Assembly: GCA_030157785.1 (NCBI GenBank)
Contig: JAOAUC010000055.1
Span: forward strand, 248,001-312,000
Source of the DNA: Zoogloea oleivorans
Lineage (GTDB): Bacteria > Pseudomonadota > Gammaproteobacteria > Burkholderiales > Rhodocyclaceae
Direction of reading: 5' to 3'
DNA length: 64,000 nucleotides
Shown here: positions 36,059-44,563 of the stretch, piece after piece
Position numbering within the stretch: position 1 is the stretch's first letter
How the letters are laid out: each line of letters starts with the position of its first letter
Translations under genes and position numbers: made by a program
Notes under the pieces: model-generated
Seen by the model: only the letters and a program-made list of their open reading frames with translations
Databases searched by the model: none
What the model was told of the DNA's origin: nothing

Positions 36059-38350
36059 TCATCTGTCCACCTCCCCTTTTTCAAATAAAAATTTCAAGTA
36101 GCTCGCAAGAAAACAAAAGCACTCAGGAAGCTCACTTCCCTTTTTCAGGACAGCGTCAACCACACTCAAGACGTGCTGAGAGTGAAGAGTCAGCGTTCCA
36201 ACCAACAATGCAATTAAAAATTCCATTAATGCACCGCCACCTCCTGCATTAGATTTATCTATTTCAGAAAGCAAAAAATCCGTCATTCGCATACTCAACA
36301 ACTCACTACTATTAGAGAACGAGAGTTCTCTATCTCGAGCGGCGCGAAGAATAGACGCCTGCAGCACTCCATCATTAAAGCGACTAAAATTATCAGGAGA
36401 CAGCATCGAGCGCTCATACAAGGAGTAGCTGAGTCGCCCTTCTTGCATACCGCTCCGTAAATTATGCAATAGCACTGAAACAACAACAAAGACATCTGCT
36501 TGAGATAGTCTTCTAAAACCGCCCTCTGTATCAATAAAGGCAAAGTCCGGATTCAAACTCAAAGCCTCACCACCAGGCGAAACCCAGTAGAGCCCTTCAG
36601 ACATACCACTTTGCGACACACCTTCCAAAAAACCGATACGCTCGTCAATTGTGGACGGCACATCAAGACCTTCAACATCCGCCCATTGAACCGCGCCCCG
36701 AAGCCCATCCAACTCTTTCACCCAACTATGCTTCTTATTACACTCCGGCAAGAGGATATTATAAATTGAATGCAAAGAAAATGTATTCGGACCCTGCTCT
36801 CCGTAGGTGAGATTAGATTTAATTCTATTAAATTCACTCTTGCTTGAACTCCGGAATATCGGCGAAACGTAAGTGGTATTTCCGTGAGGCTGCACGGCCC
36901 TCAAATCTCTATTAATACCCATAAACTCATGAGCATCGTCAATGCAAGACGCCACAACCAGTGATGCCGTCTCAGGGTCCCGCAGACAGTTCCTAACGGC
37001 CCTGGATTCCATGACATTTCCAACACTAATTACTCCGTGGGCGGAAAGAAGATCCTTAGCACTCTCCGCAAGCTCCTTTGAGAATGGATAGGCTGCGAAA
37101 ATTATGCGTCCAAGATGAATAGGCATGCCTCGCTTAACAAACCCTTTCCACTTTTTCGCGACCTTCTCAATCACCTTAGCTGTTTTATCATGAAGGTTAT
37201 CCGCCGAATAAAACAGCGTCGAAACATCGAATGAAATTTCTTTCTCACGATTTTCCAAACTTCTAGAAACCCTAAAGAGACCCATTCCAACTAGCTCATC
37301 TAGAACTCGAAGCTGATCACCCGGGATATCCTCCTTCTTAATGTGAACTTCTTTCATCAACGGCGGCGCCACAGAGAACTGATCCCCTAATATTTTTATC
37401 GGATACGATTTTGATTTGCAATAAGGACAACTAATTTCATCAAAACTTCTTAGCGGCTTAAAATCGTCAACGACCGAATATTCTTTAGCGACCAAGTCAC
37501 AAAGAACCTCGCCAGCCAATGTCCCATCTTCAACCAGAGAGTAAATAGAGACAATCCTATCGCTTTTCACTCCAGCAGAAATTATCCGATCACGCAAACC
37601 ACCAGACGTCGATACAGAAATAAGAAAAAACCCTGCGTCTAAATTTGATACATGTAGCTTAGAAAGCCCTCCGTAAGACTGATAGGAAGTCACGATGGGG
37701 AGCCCCCCTTCCCCGCTCTTATTCTTTAACTCATACGCCAAAGCTATTGCAACCGCAGATATACTTGACGTATCGACAAAAATATTTTTAATCCCCTTTT
37801 TCCAAACGCTCGGCAAGAGCCAGAACGCGAAAACACTCACGTGTCGCCCGCATTCTATTGTATTTGCAACCCTAATAAACTTATTGACATGCCTGCCTGA
37901 CGGACTTTCATAATGAAACCCTTCCGGCGCCTCCATCTGCCCACCATTTTTGATAAACATGTGCTTCAGGCCGGCCCTCCGTTCCATTAGCAGAACAGCG
38001 TCCATCTCTGCGTCAGCGGCATTATCCAAACCAGAGGAAGTATGGCGACCGGACAACCTATCAAAGGTGATCAACTTTGTATTTTTTAACACGTCGCCAA
38101 CAACCGAATTCAACCGCTCAAATATCACAGAGCCTGATTGAAACCAATCACGAACTTGCACCAAACTATCGTCATATCCAATAAAGTGGATGCGATCAAC
38201 TACTACAGCCTCAGATAACACTGGGGCAATTTCACTATCAAACCGATCCTCTCCAACATCTGCCTGATGAATAAATATCGAAATCACCTTTAGAGCGGCG
38301 CTTTGGCTAGGAATTAGGATTTCATAGATAGCGATGGTCGTGGATCTCAT
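36059..38350 (-). CDS. Large island protein, partner of a GHKL ATPase; possible phosphoribosyltransferase-like regions
   Basis: 763 residues, AT-rich, unrecognised as a whole. Visible parts: an N-terminal alpha/beta region (1-130); a segment NIFVDTSSISAVAIALAYEL (about 189-208) like a Rossmann or phosphoribosyltransferase strand-helix; a CPYC pair (308-311) that may bind zinc with other residues; a second alpha/beta region (414-480) with IIFAAYPFSKELAESAKDLL and VVASCIDDAHEFMGINRDL; and a mostly helical C-terminal half. No transmembrane helix is evident, though ALMEFLIALLVGTLTL near the end is hydrophobic. Its ATG overlaps the stop of the GHKL gene by four bases, so the two act together. The enzymatic guess is weak. 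Confidence 0.7.
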   Translation of the reverse strand: MRSTTIAIYEILIPSQSAALKVISIFIHQADVGEDRFDSEIAPVLSEAVVVDRIHFIGYDDSLVQVRDWFQSGSVIFERLNSVVGDVLKNTKLITFDRLSGRHTSSGLDNAADAEMDAVLLMERRAGLKHMFIKNGGQMEAPEGFHYESPSGRHVNKFIRVANTIECGRHVSVFAFWLLPSVWKKGIKNIFVDTSSISAVAIALAYELKNKSGEGGLPIVTSYQSYGGLSKLHVSNLDAGFFLISVSTSGGLRDRIISAGVKSDRIVSIYSLVEDGTLAGEVLCDLVAKEYSVVDDFKPLRSFDEISCPYCKSKSYPIKILGDQFSVAPPLMKEVHIKKEDIPGDQLRVLDELVGMGLFRVSRSLENREKEISFDVSTLFYSADNLHDKTAKVIEKVAKKWKGFVKRGMPIHLGRIIFAAYPFSKELAESAKDLLSAHGVISVGNVMESRAVRNCLRDPETASLVVASCIDDAHEFMGINRDLRAVQPHGNTTYVSPIFRSSSKSEFNRIKSNLTYGEQGPNTFSLHSIYNILLPECNKKHSWVKELDGLRGAVQWADVEGLDVPSTIDERIGFLEGVSQSGMSEGLYWVSPGGEALSLNPDFAFIDTEGGFRRLSQADVFVVVSVLLHNLRSGMQEGRLSYSLYERSMLSPDNFSRFNDGVLQASILRAARDRELSFSNSSELLSMRMTDFLLSEIDKSNAGGGGALMEFLIALLVGTLTLHSQHVLSVVDAVLKKGSELPECFCFLASYLKFLFEKGEVDR

Positions 38351-39546
38351 ACATCCTCCACAGGCACGAGAATAGAAACCAGAGTCCCTCTCATCAAAGG
38401 ATACTCACTCTGCGTTTGACCAAAACCTCGCCTCCAGTCATAAAGAGCCTCTTTTGGCCTCTCTATCATTTCGGGCTGAATATCACTCCCAACGTGTCTT
38501 AAGCTTGAAAACTGCCTCACTGCATGCACTCGATTAGTTCTAACGCGGATCAGTCCATCCATGGATTTGAGATGCTGCAGAACTTTCCAAAGGCCAAAGC
38601 CACGACCACCTCCCGCGACCGTACTCTGCCCTTTCCCGAAGCACTCCATAACTGCAGAAAACTCATCCTGGACATTACCGTCCTCCGTATTCCTGCCAAG
38701 CCATTTAGCTGCCATTCCAGGGCCAGAGTCCATAACGGATAGTTCAACAATCCCTACAACTGAGCGCGGCGACAAGGGCGGAATCCGCGACTCTGAATAA
38801 ATTCCAAGCAAAGAGGCGACATGACTCTCTGCTTGATTAAACCTTCCTTTATCCTTATTTCTCAATAGCTCAACCAGCTGGGTCTTAGAATAATACCGTG
38901 AGAACAGCGCCCGCCTCGAATCCTTTATGGTCTCTCCATTTATCCCTGTTCTTGCATGATCGTGCGTATTCTTAAACAACTCGTAGAATATGGAAGATAT
39001 TGCATCAAGCCTTAACGTGATATTTTTATTTGGACTAACATCACTGACTATGGAGCCCAAGAGCTGCCCAATTACATAGCGAAACCCGTCCCAGTCTGTC
39101 AAAAGCTCAGGACTGGAGTCTCTATAGAGCTGAGGAGGAAGACCTTTCGAATACGTATCAACGCACATTAAGAATGCAGAATCCGAGACAACTAGGTCAG
39201 GCCACTCACTCTGCTTCTTGAAGAAACTCTCTTTAAACAGAGCTGCTAAGCGCCTATTGGAAAACAAACCGGAATCAGAAGACTGCAGCGCGGCGACAGC
39301 CCCCAAAAATCCGCTTGAAGCATGCGAAAATGTTGGGAAATCGTTGATTAACAATTCACCTCCCGGCATGCTTTTTTTCGTCAACGTTAGCTTTGTCAAG
39401 ACCCATTGCGCCAACGCCGACTCCAACATAATTTGAGACCTATCAACTTCACTTATTGGTAGATACTCAAAACAGCCACCATTCAAATCATCTTTAATTG
39501 ATGAAATATCTTCTTCTATTTCATCAAGGGATCGTGGATTCGCCAT
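38347..39546 (-). CDS. GHKL-type (HATPase) ATPase, first gene of a two-gene island operon
   Basis: 399 residues. A helical N-terminal region (1-175) has no known match. The Bergerat ATPase fold has an N box IFYELFKNTHDHA (Glu189, Asn193), a G1 box MDSGPGM (Asp273) and a G2 box GGGRGFGLWKVL (312-321). There is no HisKA or phospho-acceptor His, so it is not a sensor kinase; it resembles the MORC/Hsp90-like ATPases of conflict systems. AT-rich, translationally coupled to the 763-residue gene downstream. Upstream sequence to 39665 is gene-free and should hold the promoter. Confidence 0.85.
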   Translation of the reverse strand: MANPRSLDEIEEDISSIKDDLNGGCFEYLPISEVDRSQIMLESALAQWVLTKLTLTKKSMPGGELLINDFPTFSHASSGFLGAVAALQSSDSGLFSNRRLAALFKESFFKKQSEWPDLVVSDSAFLMCVDTYSKGLPPQLYRDSSPELLTDWDGFRYVIGQLLGSIVSDVSPNKNITLRLDAISSIFYELFKNTHDHARTGINGETIKDSRRALFSRYYSKTQLVELLRNKDKGRFNQAESHVASLLGIYSESRIPPLSPRSVVGIVELSVMDSGPGMAAKWLGRNTEDGNVQDEFSAVMECFGKGQSTVAGGGRGFGLWKVLQHLKSMDGLIRVRTNRVHAVRQFSSLRHVGSDIQPEMIERPKEALYDWRRGFGQTQSEYPLMRGTLVSILVPVEDV

Positions 39547-39665
39547 CTAGGAGTCTCCTTACTAGAAAGTAACAATATGAAAATTCACATCGACTAGCCA
39601 TTATGTGGTTTTTGCATCAAAACCCCAAAAGAGCATCGAAAATATTCCGAAAAATTGCTTCCCCC

Positions 39666-39939
39666 TCACCCAAACACCCCCTCCAAATACCCCAACAACA
39701 CCTTGATCCTTGCGGGCTGATACCGCCGGCTCGGATACGCCACATACAGCGGCGACGGCTCGCCCCGCGCATCCGGGAACAGATCCACCAGCCGCCCGGC
39801 TTCCAGATCGCCCGCCACATCGAGCCGTGATTTGTAGGCGATGCCGTGGCCTTGCACGGCCCAGTGGCGCACTAGGGCGCGGTCGCCGCTGACGGTGACT
39901 TCGTGTTGCTGGCCGTGGTGGAAGAGGCGCCAGCGGTTG
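39666..39939 (-). pseudogene. Duplicated 3' end of the lysR gene
   Basis: 274 bases encoding the last 90 or so residues of a LysR regulator (RWRLFHHGQQHEVTVSGDR... to LLGYLEGVFG and stop). It is about 95% identical to 47734-48022 of the intact lysR, except for one in-frame 15-base deletion (AADDG missing). The match starts exactly at the stop codon. No start codon or DNA-binding domain. Best read as the displaced 3' end of lysR left after an insertion. Confidence 0.9.
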
Positions 39940-39950
39940 GTTGTTTGGCG

Positions 39951-40290
39951 GAGGATCATTTTCGTGGCGTCACGAAAATGATCAAACTTGGCAGTAGCGC
40001 CAAACAAACGATTTAAGACTTCATGCGCAGCCGCTACGCCGATTACTTCATCGTTCAGGACATTCTGGTCCGGCAAGGGCGGGAGGCTTGGCCAGACGCC
40101 GTAATTGTCCAACAGGCTGTTGGACAACTCCCGTGGGGGCACAACCTGGCGCTCCTCACCAAGCCCATGCCCGACGCGCCATTGAACACGGCTGGTCGCA
40201 CCATGTGCTCAACATCCACATCGAGCGCCGCCTGCTGGAGCGCGAAGGCCAGGCCATCAGCAACTTTGTCCAGCGCCTGCCATCCCCACG
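39951..40290 (+). pseudogene. Broken dinD/DUF1016 (YhcG-type nuclease) hybrid relic
   Basis: The first part encodes EDHFRGVTKMIKLGSSAKQTI, a TAA stop, then in the same frame DFMRSRYADYFIVQ, i.e. DinD with one nonsense codon. From about 40083 it becomes WPDAVIVQQAVGQLPWGHNLALL, the signature of DUF1016/PDDEXK (YhcG) proteins. After PMPD a frame change is needed to read AIEHGWSHHVLNIHIERRLLEREGQAISNFVQRLP. Two gene families have been joined and then decayed. Confidence 0.7.
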
Positions 40291-40337
40291 GATTTCGTCG
40301 TCCGAGAGGAATACTTATGCCGACGAGGCAAAAAACG

Positions 40338-40428
40338 GTCGCTTATTTACCCCACTGACCTGAGTTTGAAAAGTGAACTATTACCAAACCTCCACCCGCA
40401 AGGCATGCAACACGAGGCGTACGATTGG
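40338..40428. repeat. Right copy of the leader-module direct repeat
   Basis: Counterpart of 34014-34101: TTACCCCA, GTTTGAAAAGTGAACTATTACC (40364-40385) and GAGGCGTACGATTGG (40414-40428) with identical spacing of the last two blocks. The NERD gene starts 36 bases later. Confidence 0.75.
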
Positions 40429-40464
40429 TGCCTGCTAATTAGTTAAACAGAATCACCTCGATCC

Positions 40465-41490
40465 ATGATCCTGAAAGACACCGACGCCAAGAGCGTCCAC
40501 CTCATAGAACTCGCCTCCCTGCTGTCCAATCCCGGCGTGCCTGCAGACAAGCAAGCGCTCATCGAACGGGAATTGAAGTTCATGCGGGCGGGGATGAAGG
40601 GCGAAAGCGAATCCGCCTACGACATCGACTTCTATAGCGGGCCGCACAAAAACCGCATCGTGATCCACGACCTGCGCCTGGAACACAAAGGTCGGGTCGC
40701 CCAGATCGATCACCTGATCCTGAACCGCCTGCTCGAAGTGTATGTCCTCGAAACCAAGCACTTCAGCGAAGGCGTTTCGATTAACGAGCAGGGCGAGTTC
40801 TCCATCTGGTTCGGCGGCAAACCCCGCGGCATCCCCTCCCCCCTTGAACAGAATGACCGCCACATCGAAGTGCTCAAGGACGTTTTCAAGACAATCCAGA
40901 TGCCCACCCGCATAGGCTTCCGGCTGCAACCCAGTTTCGAATCGCTGGTACTGGTTTCCAAGAACGCCCGCATCGGCCGCCCGAAGACCTTCAAGACGGA
41001 TCGCGTGCTGAAGTCGGATCAACTCGAAACGTGGATCGAGAAGAGCGTCGAAACCGGCTCGCCGCTGATCATCGCCAAGATCGTCAGCCTCGAAACCCTT
41101 GCCGAAATCGGCCGGCAACTCCTTGCCCTGCACAAACCGCTGGTGCCGGACTACAAGGCGAAGTTCGGTATTACGGAGGAGATGCTGCGGCCGGTAGCGC
41201 CGCCGCCGGTCGTGGTCCCGGCTCCCGCGCCTGCCTTTGAGATTTCCGAAGAAGCCGCGATTGCACCGGCCGTCGAAGCGGCACAAGCCAAACTGACCTC
41301 ATCGAAACTGGCCCAGAAGTTGGGGATAAAGACGTCGGAATTGATTGAACGGTTGGTTGCGCTTGGATTGCTGGAGTTGCGGGAGGGGAAAACCTTCATT
41401 ACGGCGAAGGGCAAAGAGGCGGGAGGGGAGTTTCGGGTGAGTCCGAAGTTTGGGCCTTATTTTTTGTGGCCGGAAGGGTTGGGGGTGTGA
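40465..41490 (+). CDS. NERD-domain nuclease-related protein
   Basis: 341 residues. The NERD domain (about 60-160) has the restriction-like core GRVAQIDHLIL and VYVLETKHF (Asp, then ExK). A Pro-Ala linker (VAPPPVVVPAPAPA) leads to a C-terminal winged-helix region LTSSKLAQKLGIKTSELIERLVALGLLEL and a final domain similar to phage antirepressor C-termini. GC content is near that of the core genome, unlike the next genes. A relic of a second NERD gene lies at 35985. NERD proteins are frequent in defence and mobile contexts; the DNA target is unknown. Confidence 0.82.
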   Translation: MILKDTDAKSVHLIELASLLSNPGVPADKQALIERELKFMRAGMKGESESAYDIDFYSGPHKNRIVIHDLRLEHKGRVAQIDHLILNRLLEVYVLETKHFSEGVSINEQGEFSIWFGGKPRGIPSPLEQNDRHIEVLKDVFKTIQMPTRIGFRLQPSFESLVLVSKNARIGRPKTFKTDRVLKSDQLETWIEKSVETGSPLIIAKIVSLETLAEIGRQLLALHKPLVPDYKAKFGITEEMLRPVAPPPVVVPAPAPAFEISEEAAIAPAVEAAQAKLTSSKLAQKLGIKTSELIERLVALGLLELREGKTFITAKGKEAGGEFRVSPKFGPYFLWPEGLGV

Positions 41491-41523
41491 GCGTGTGGAG
41501 TTCGGAGGGTTGACTATTCGGCC

Positions 41524-41595
41524 TTTGCTGCCGTTGGGCTGTTGGACAGATTTGGGCCGCAATACGCCGGTTACCTGTCGTTCAACCGCTGATGG
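41524..41595. repeat. Left arm of a 70-base inverted repeat flanking the nuclease-NTPase gene
   Basis: Begins TTTGCTGCCGTTGGGCTGTT and includes GGGCCGCAATACGCCGGT. Its reverse complement recurs at 44301-44373 with roughly 80% identity. The two arms lie on either side of the 41742-44210 gene. Confidence 0.8.
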
Positions 41596-41741
41596 AGGTG
41601 CGTGTAGCTTCTGCTTTGGGTCCCACGATCTACAATTTTGGCATCATTAAAAAGCTAGAATACAAGCAGTTCACCGCGTTACAGGCCAAACTCTATTGCT
41701 AACAATTTTGTGTTGGCCGGCAACCGTATCAACATGGAGAG

Positions 41742-44210
41742 ATGATGCCGTTCAGATACGACGCAGCAAAAGATAAGCTACAAGCTCTGGTAAATAATTT
41801 TCGGGCATTAGATTGCCTAAATGAGGCAGAGACTCGGTTCCAATTTATTGATCAATTCTTGGTCGATTGCCTTGGCTGGGACCGAAATCTTGTTAGGGTG
41901 GAACGGTATGAAAATGGTGATTTTACTGATTATGAGTTGGGTGATCCACGCGGCCTAATACTTGAGGCAAAACGCGATAATCGATACTTCGAAATACCTG
42001 TCCGAAATAAAGCGAAACTAGTCACCTCTATACGCTCGATATGTGACTTAAGCCCAAGCGCTAAAGACGCAATTGAGCAGGTTCAGCGCTATTGCGCATC
42101 TCGCGGAGTCCGACTTGCTGCGGTATCCAATGGATCTCAGCTAATCGCATTCATTGGCAGTCGTTATGATGGAAAATCGCCACTAGATGGCACAGCACTC
42201 ATCCTCGATGGCTTCGATGAGCTGCTCGAGAATTTCGGAAGAGTTTATGAATGCTTATCCCCTTCAGGCGTTTCCGCCAACAAACTAGCTTCTTTCTTAG
42301 AAGAAAATAGCGTTGCAGGTATCCCAGAAAAAATTTCCACATTTATTCGCAACTATCCATCCTTCCGATATCAGACAAACTCTGCGAGCCAACTGCGTCT
42401 CATCGCTGAACTCCTACTGGAGGATGTAATCAGAACGGAAGAGGTTGAGAAGCAGTTCTATAAGGAATGCTATTGCGAAAGTGGAGCACTGGCCCAAGAT
42501 GCATTAGTTAGTAAAAATCTGCTTCGTACTCGTTATGCAGCACTTTTCGATCCATCGGAGGCGTCTCCTGTACTTTCACCTGCAAAGCCCAAAGGAGGGG
42601 CATCAATCTCGGCTGAAATTTTGGCTGAGGGGCTTTCACGGCGGCCAATTATTCTAATTGGAGATGTCGGCGTAGGGAAAACATCTTTTATTAAGAACCT
42701 GATCTTGGTCCTTGCTGAGAAGGAGTTTAAGGAATCCATTTATTTATATTTGGATCTTGGCGTGAACGTTGTTCTTGAAAATGGAGTAGAAGACTATGTT
42801 CATCGAGAAATACAAAAACAATTAGAACAGAAGTACGATATAGATATCTCCTCTCTCACATTTATATCCAATGTATACAAGGAGGAAATCGCCAAATTTG
42901 AGCGAGGAATTTTCGGACCTCTTAAGGCAGCAGACAATTCACTGTACCAACTTAAGTTATGTGAAATGCTGGAAAGCAAAGTCAAATCCGTCGAACAACA
43001 TTTGCGTTACGCTTTTCAAAAAATCAGCAAAGAAAACCGCAAGCAAGTTGTTGTAATCATCGACAACATTGACCAACGAGATCTCGAACTGCAACAGAAA
43101 GCCTTTATTATTTCTCAGAGCATTGCTCAGCACTGGGGCGCGATTGTCTTTCTTGCTGTTCGCCCAAATACCTTCCATGAGTCGAAACGATCAGGGTCAC
43201 TTTCTGCATATCCCAATAAGATTTTTTATATCATGCCACCTCGACCTGAGCAGGTGTTAGAACGGAGACTGGTGTTTGCACTGAATATGGCAGAGGGGCG
43301 GATGCCTATAGAGTCTCTCTCCAGCGTCAGTCTGAATCTGACTGAAATCGCTTTGTTCTTTAAAGCTCTTTTATTGGCACTAAGAAAAAACCCCCAAGTC
43401 TCTGAGTTTTTATCAAACATAACCGGTGGCAATGTTCGCTCAATGATCGATTTCGTAACGAAATTTATCGGGAGCCCAAATGTTGACGCTGACAAAATTG
43501 TAGGCCACATGAAAGATGGCGACGGATACATCATACCTGTTCATGAGTTTTCGAAAGCAGCATTACTGGGTGATTATGCTCACTATGACCCAGGTTCTTC
43601 ATTAGCCATGAACTTATTTGACGTGAGGTACCCTGATCGTCGAGAGCATTTTTTGTCCGCGCTAATACTTGGTTATTTAAATTACGACCCCTCCCACGGA
43701 CGATCTGACGGCTTCGTAGGAATTCTGGATTTGCTTTCTGAGCTTCAATCACAAGGTTTCTCTAAAGAACAGGTTGGAAGTGCACTGCGCCGACTTACGA
43801 ATAAGAAACTAATTGAAACCAGCCAGCGTGTAACTTTTGAGGAAACTACTGGAGTCGAGCTTCTCGGTGACCTTCCTGAGTCATTCCGAATAACGACCGT
43901 CGGTGCGTACCATCTAACTAGATGGTGTGGAACATTTGCGTACATTGACGCGATGGCTTTCGACACCCCGATTTTTGATAGTGAATTAAGGAAATTGTGC
44001 AGTTTTGAATATGAGTCATTTGACATCGCCCATCGCTATCAACGCTCCATCAACTTCAAGCACTACTTGAACGAGACATGGGGTTTAGCAGGAGTCAGTG
44101 TCCCATACTTCAATTGGAATACTGTACGCGATCAATCTCAATCTACTTTCGATAGTGTGGAGAGCTTTATCAAGAGTGGAGTTAGACCTCGAAGAACGAA
44201 ACATAGCTGA
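41742..44210 (+). CDS. PD-(D/E)XK nuclease-P-loop (STAND-like) NTPase defence protein
   Basis: 822 residues, AT-rich. The N-terminal 130 residues match the restriction domain of type I HsdR-like proteins: ETRFQFIDQFL, then Asp63 in FTDYELGDP and EAK at 75-77, a PD-(D/E)XK active site. A P-loop NTPase follows with Walker A GDVGVGKT (307-314) and Walker B VVVIIDNID (436-444). The helical C-terminal half has a winged-helix-like part (GFSKEQVGSALRRLTNKKLIETSQ). No methylase or specificity subunit accompanies it, so it is not a restriction-modification system. A single-gene sensor-nuclease is likely. The start may be either ATG of the pair at 41742/41745; GGAGAG fits the second better. Confidence 0.85.
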   Translation: MMPFRYDAAKDKLQALVNNFRALDCLNEAETRFQFIDQFLVDCLGWDRNLVRVERYENGDFTDYELGDPRGLILEAKRDNRYFEIPVRNKAKLVTSIRSICDLSPSAKDAIEQVQRYCASRGVRLAAVSNGSQLIAFIGSRYDGKSPLDGTALILDGFDELLENFGRVYECLSPSGVSANKLASFLEENSVAGIPEKISTFIRNYPSFRYQTNSASQLRLIAELLLEDVIRTEEVEKQFYKECYCESGALAQDALVSKNLLRTRYAALFDPSEASPVLSPAKPKGGASISAEILAEGLSRRPIILIGDVGVGKTSFIKNLILVLAEKEFKESIYLYLDLGVNVVLENGVEDYVHREIQKQLEQKYDIDISSLTFISNVYKEEIAKFERGIFGPLKAADNSLYQLKLCEMLESKVKSVEQHLRYAFQKISKENRKQVVVIIDNIDQRDLELQQKAFIISQSIAQHWGAIVFLAVRPNTFHESKRSGSLSAYPNKIFYIMPPRPEQVLERRLVFALNMAEGRMPIESLSSVSLNLTEIALFFKALLLALRKNPQVSEFLSNITGGNVRSMIDFVTKFIGSPNVDADKIVGHMKDGDGYIIPVHEFSKAALLGDYAHYDPGSSLAMNLFDVRYPDRREHFLSALILGYLNYDPSHGRSDGFVGILDLLSELQSQGFSKEQVGSALRRLTNKKLIETSQRVTFEETTGVELLGDLPESFRITTVGAYHLTRWCGTFAYIDAMAFDTPIFDSELRKLCSFEYESFDIAHRYQRSINFKHYLNETWGLAGVSVPYFNWNTVRDQSQSTFDSVESFIKSGVRPRRTKHS

Positions 44211-44300
44211 GTTCGAGGTATCGTATCCTGTCATGAAGAACACGACCACGGTAACGGATTGGTGCCGTCCTTCGCTGCAGATGATAGCTGCCATTAGCCA

Positions 44301-44373
44301 CCGTCAGCAGTTGTACGACAGATTACCGGCGTATTGCGGCCCGACTGCGCAACAGCCCAACGGCAGCAATGGC
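44301..44373. repeat. Right arm of the inverted repeat flanking the nuclease-NTPase gene
   Basis: Reverse complement of 41524-41595 (for example CCGGCGTATTGCGGCCC here). It lies in a 353-base gene-free stretch between the nuclease-NTPase and KAP genes, together with the hairpin at 44371-44412. I see no other feature in this gap apart from the KAP ribosome-binding site. Confidence 0.8.
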
Positions 44374-44412
44374 CGAGGAAGAGCCCGTCGGATCAACGGC
44401 TCTTCCTCGGCC
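44371..44412. terminator. Strong hairpin, possible terminator or element end
   Basis: GGCCGAGGAAGAGCC (44371-44385) pairs perfectly with 44398-44412 around a 12-base loop. There is no T-run after it on the plus strand (AAAGCAG follows), so a classical rho-independent terminator is doubtful. It overlaps the outer end of the inverted repeat arm. Confidence 0.5.
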
Positions 44413-44563
44413 AAAGCAGACTTTGGTGTTGACTTTGCGGAGTGGCCGATGTTGATTAGATTTCCGACCATGAGGACGTATGCCATTTGCACTCGTATAG
44501 AGTGTTAAAGTCGGTTGCGGCGGGTTAGCGAGGAGATCGCGATACATCACAGAGGAAAAATAG

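Noticed and set aside
35804-36088. Small plus-strand gene of 94 residues
   Set aside because: It runs out of frame through the istA-like relic and then through the NERD relic; it is a join of decayed pieces, not a gene.
39666-40142. Intact minus-strand gene of 158 residues
   Set aside because: Only its C-terminal 90 residues match LysR; the N-terminal part is the antisense of the dinD/DUF1016 relic, so it is a chance fusion frame.
41491-41741. Integron attC-like site downstream of the NERD gene
   Set aside because: There are paired arms 2.8 kb apart but no R' GTTRRRY core with its matching R'' in a single 60-140-base site, and no integron integrase in the window.
41742-44210. Type I restriction-modification system
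   Set aside because: Only the nuclease-like N-terminus resembles HsdR; there is no helicase domain and no hsdM or hsdS gene nearby.
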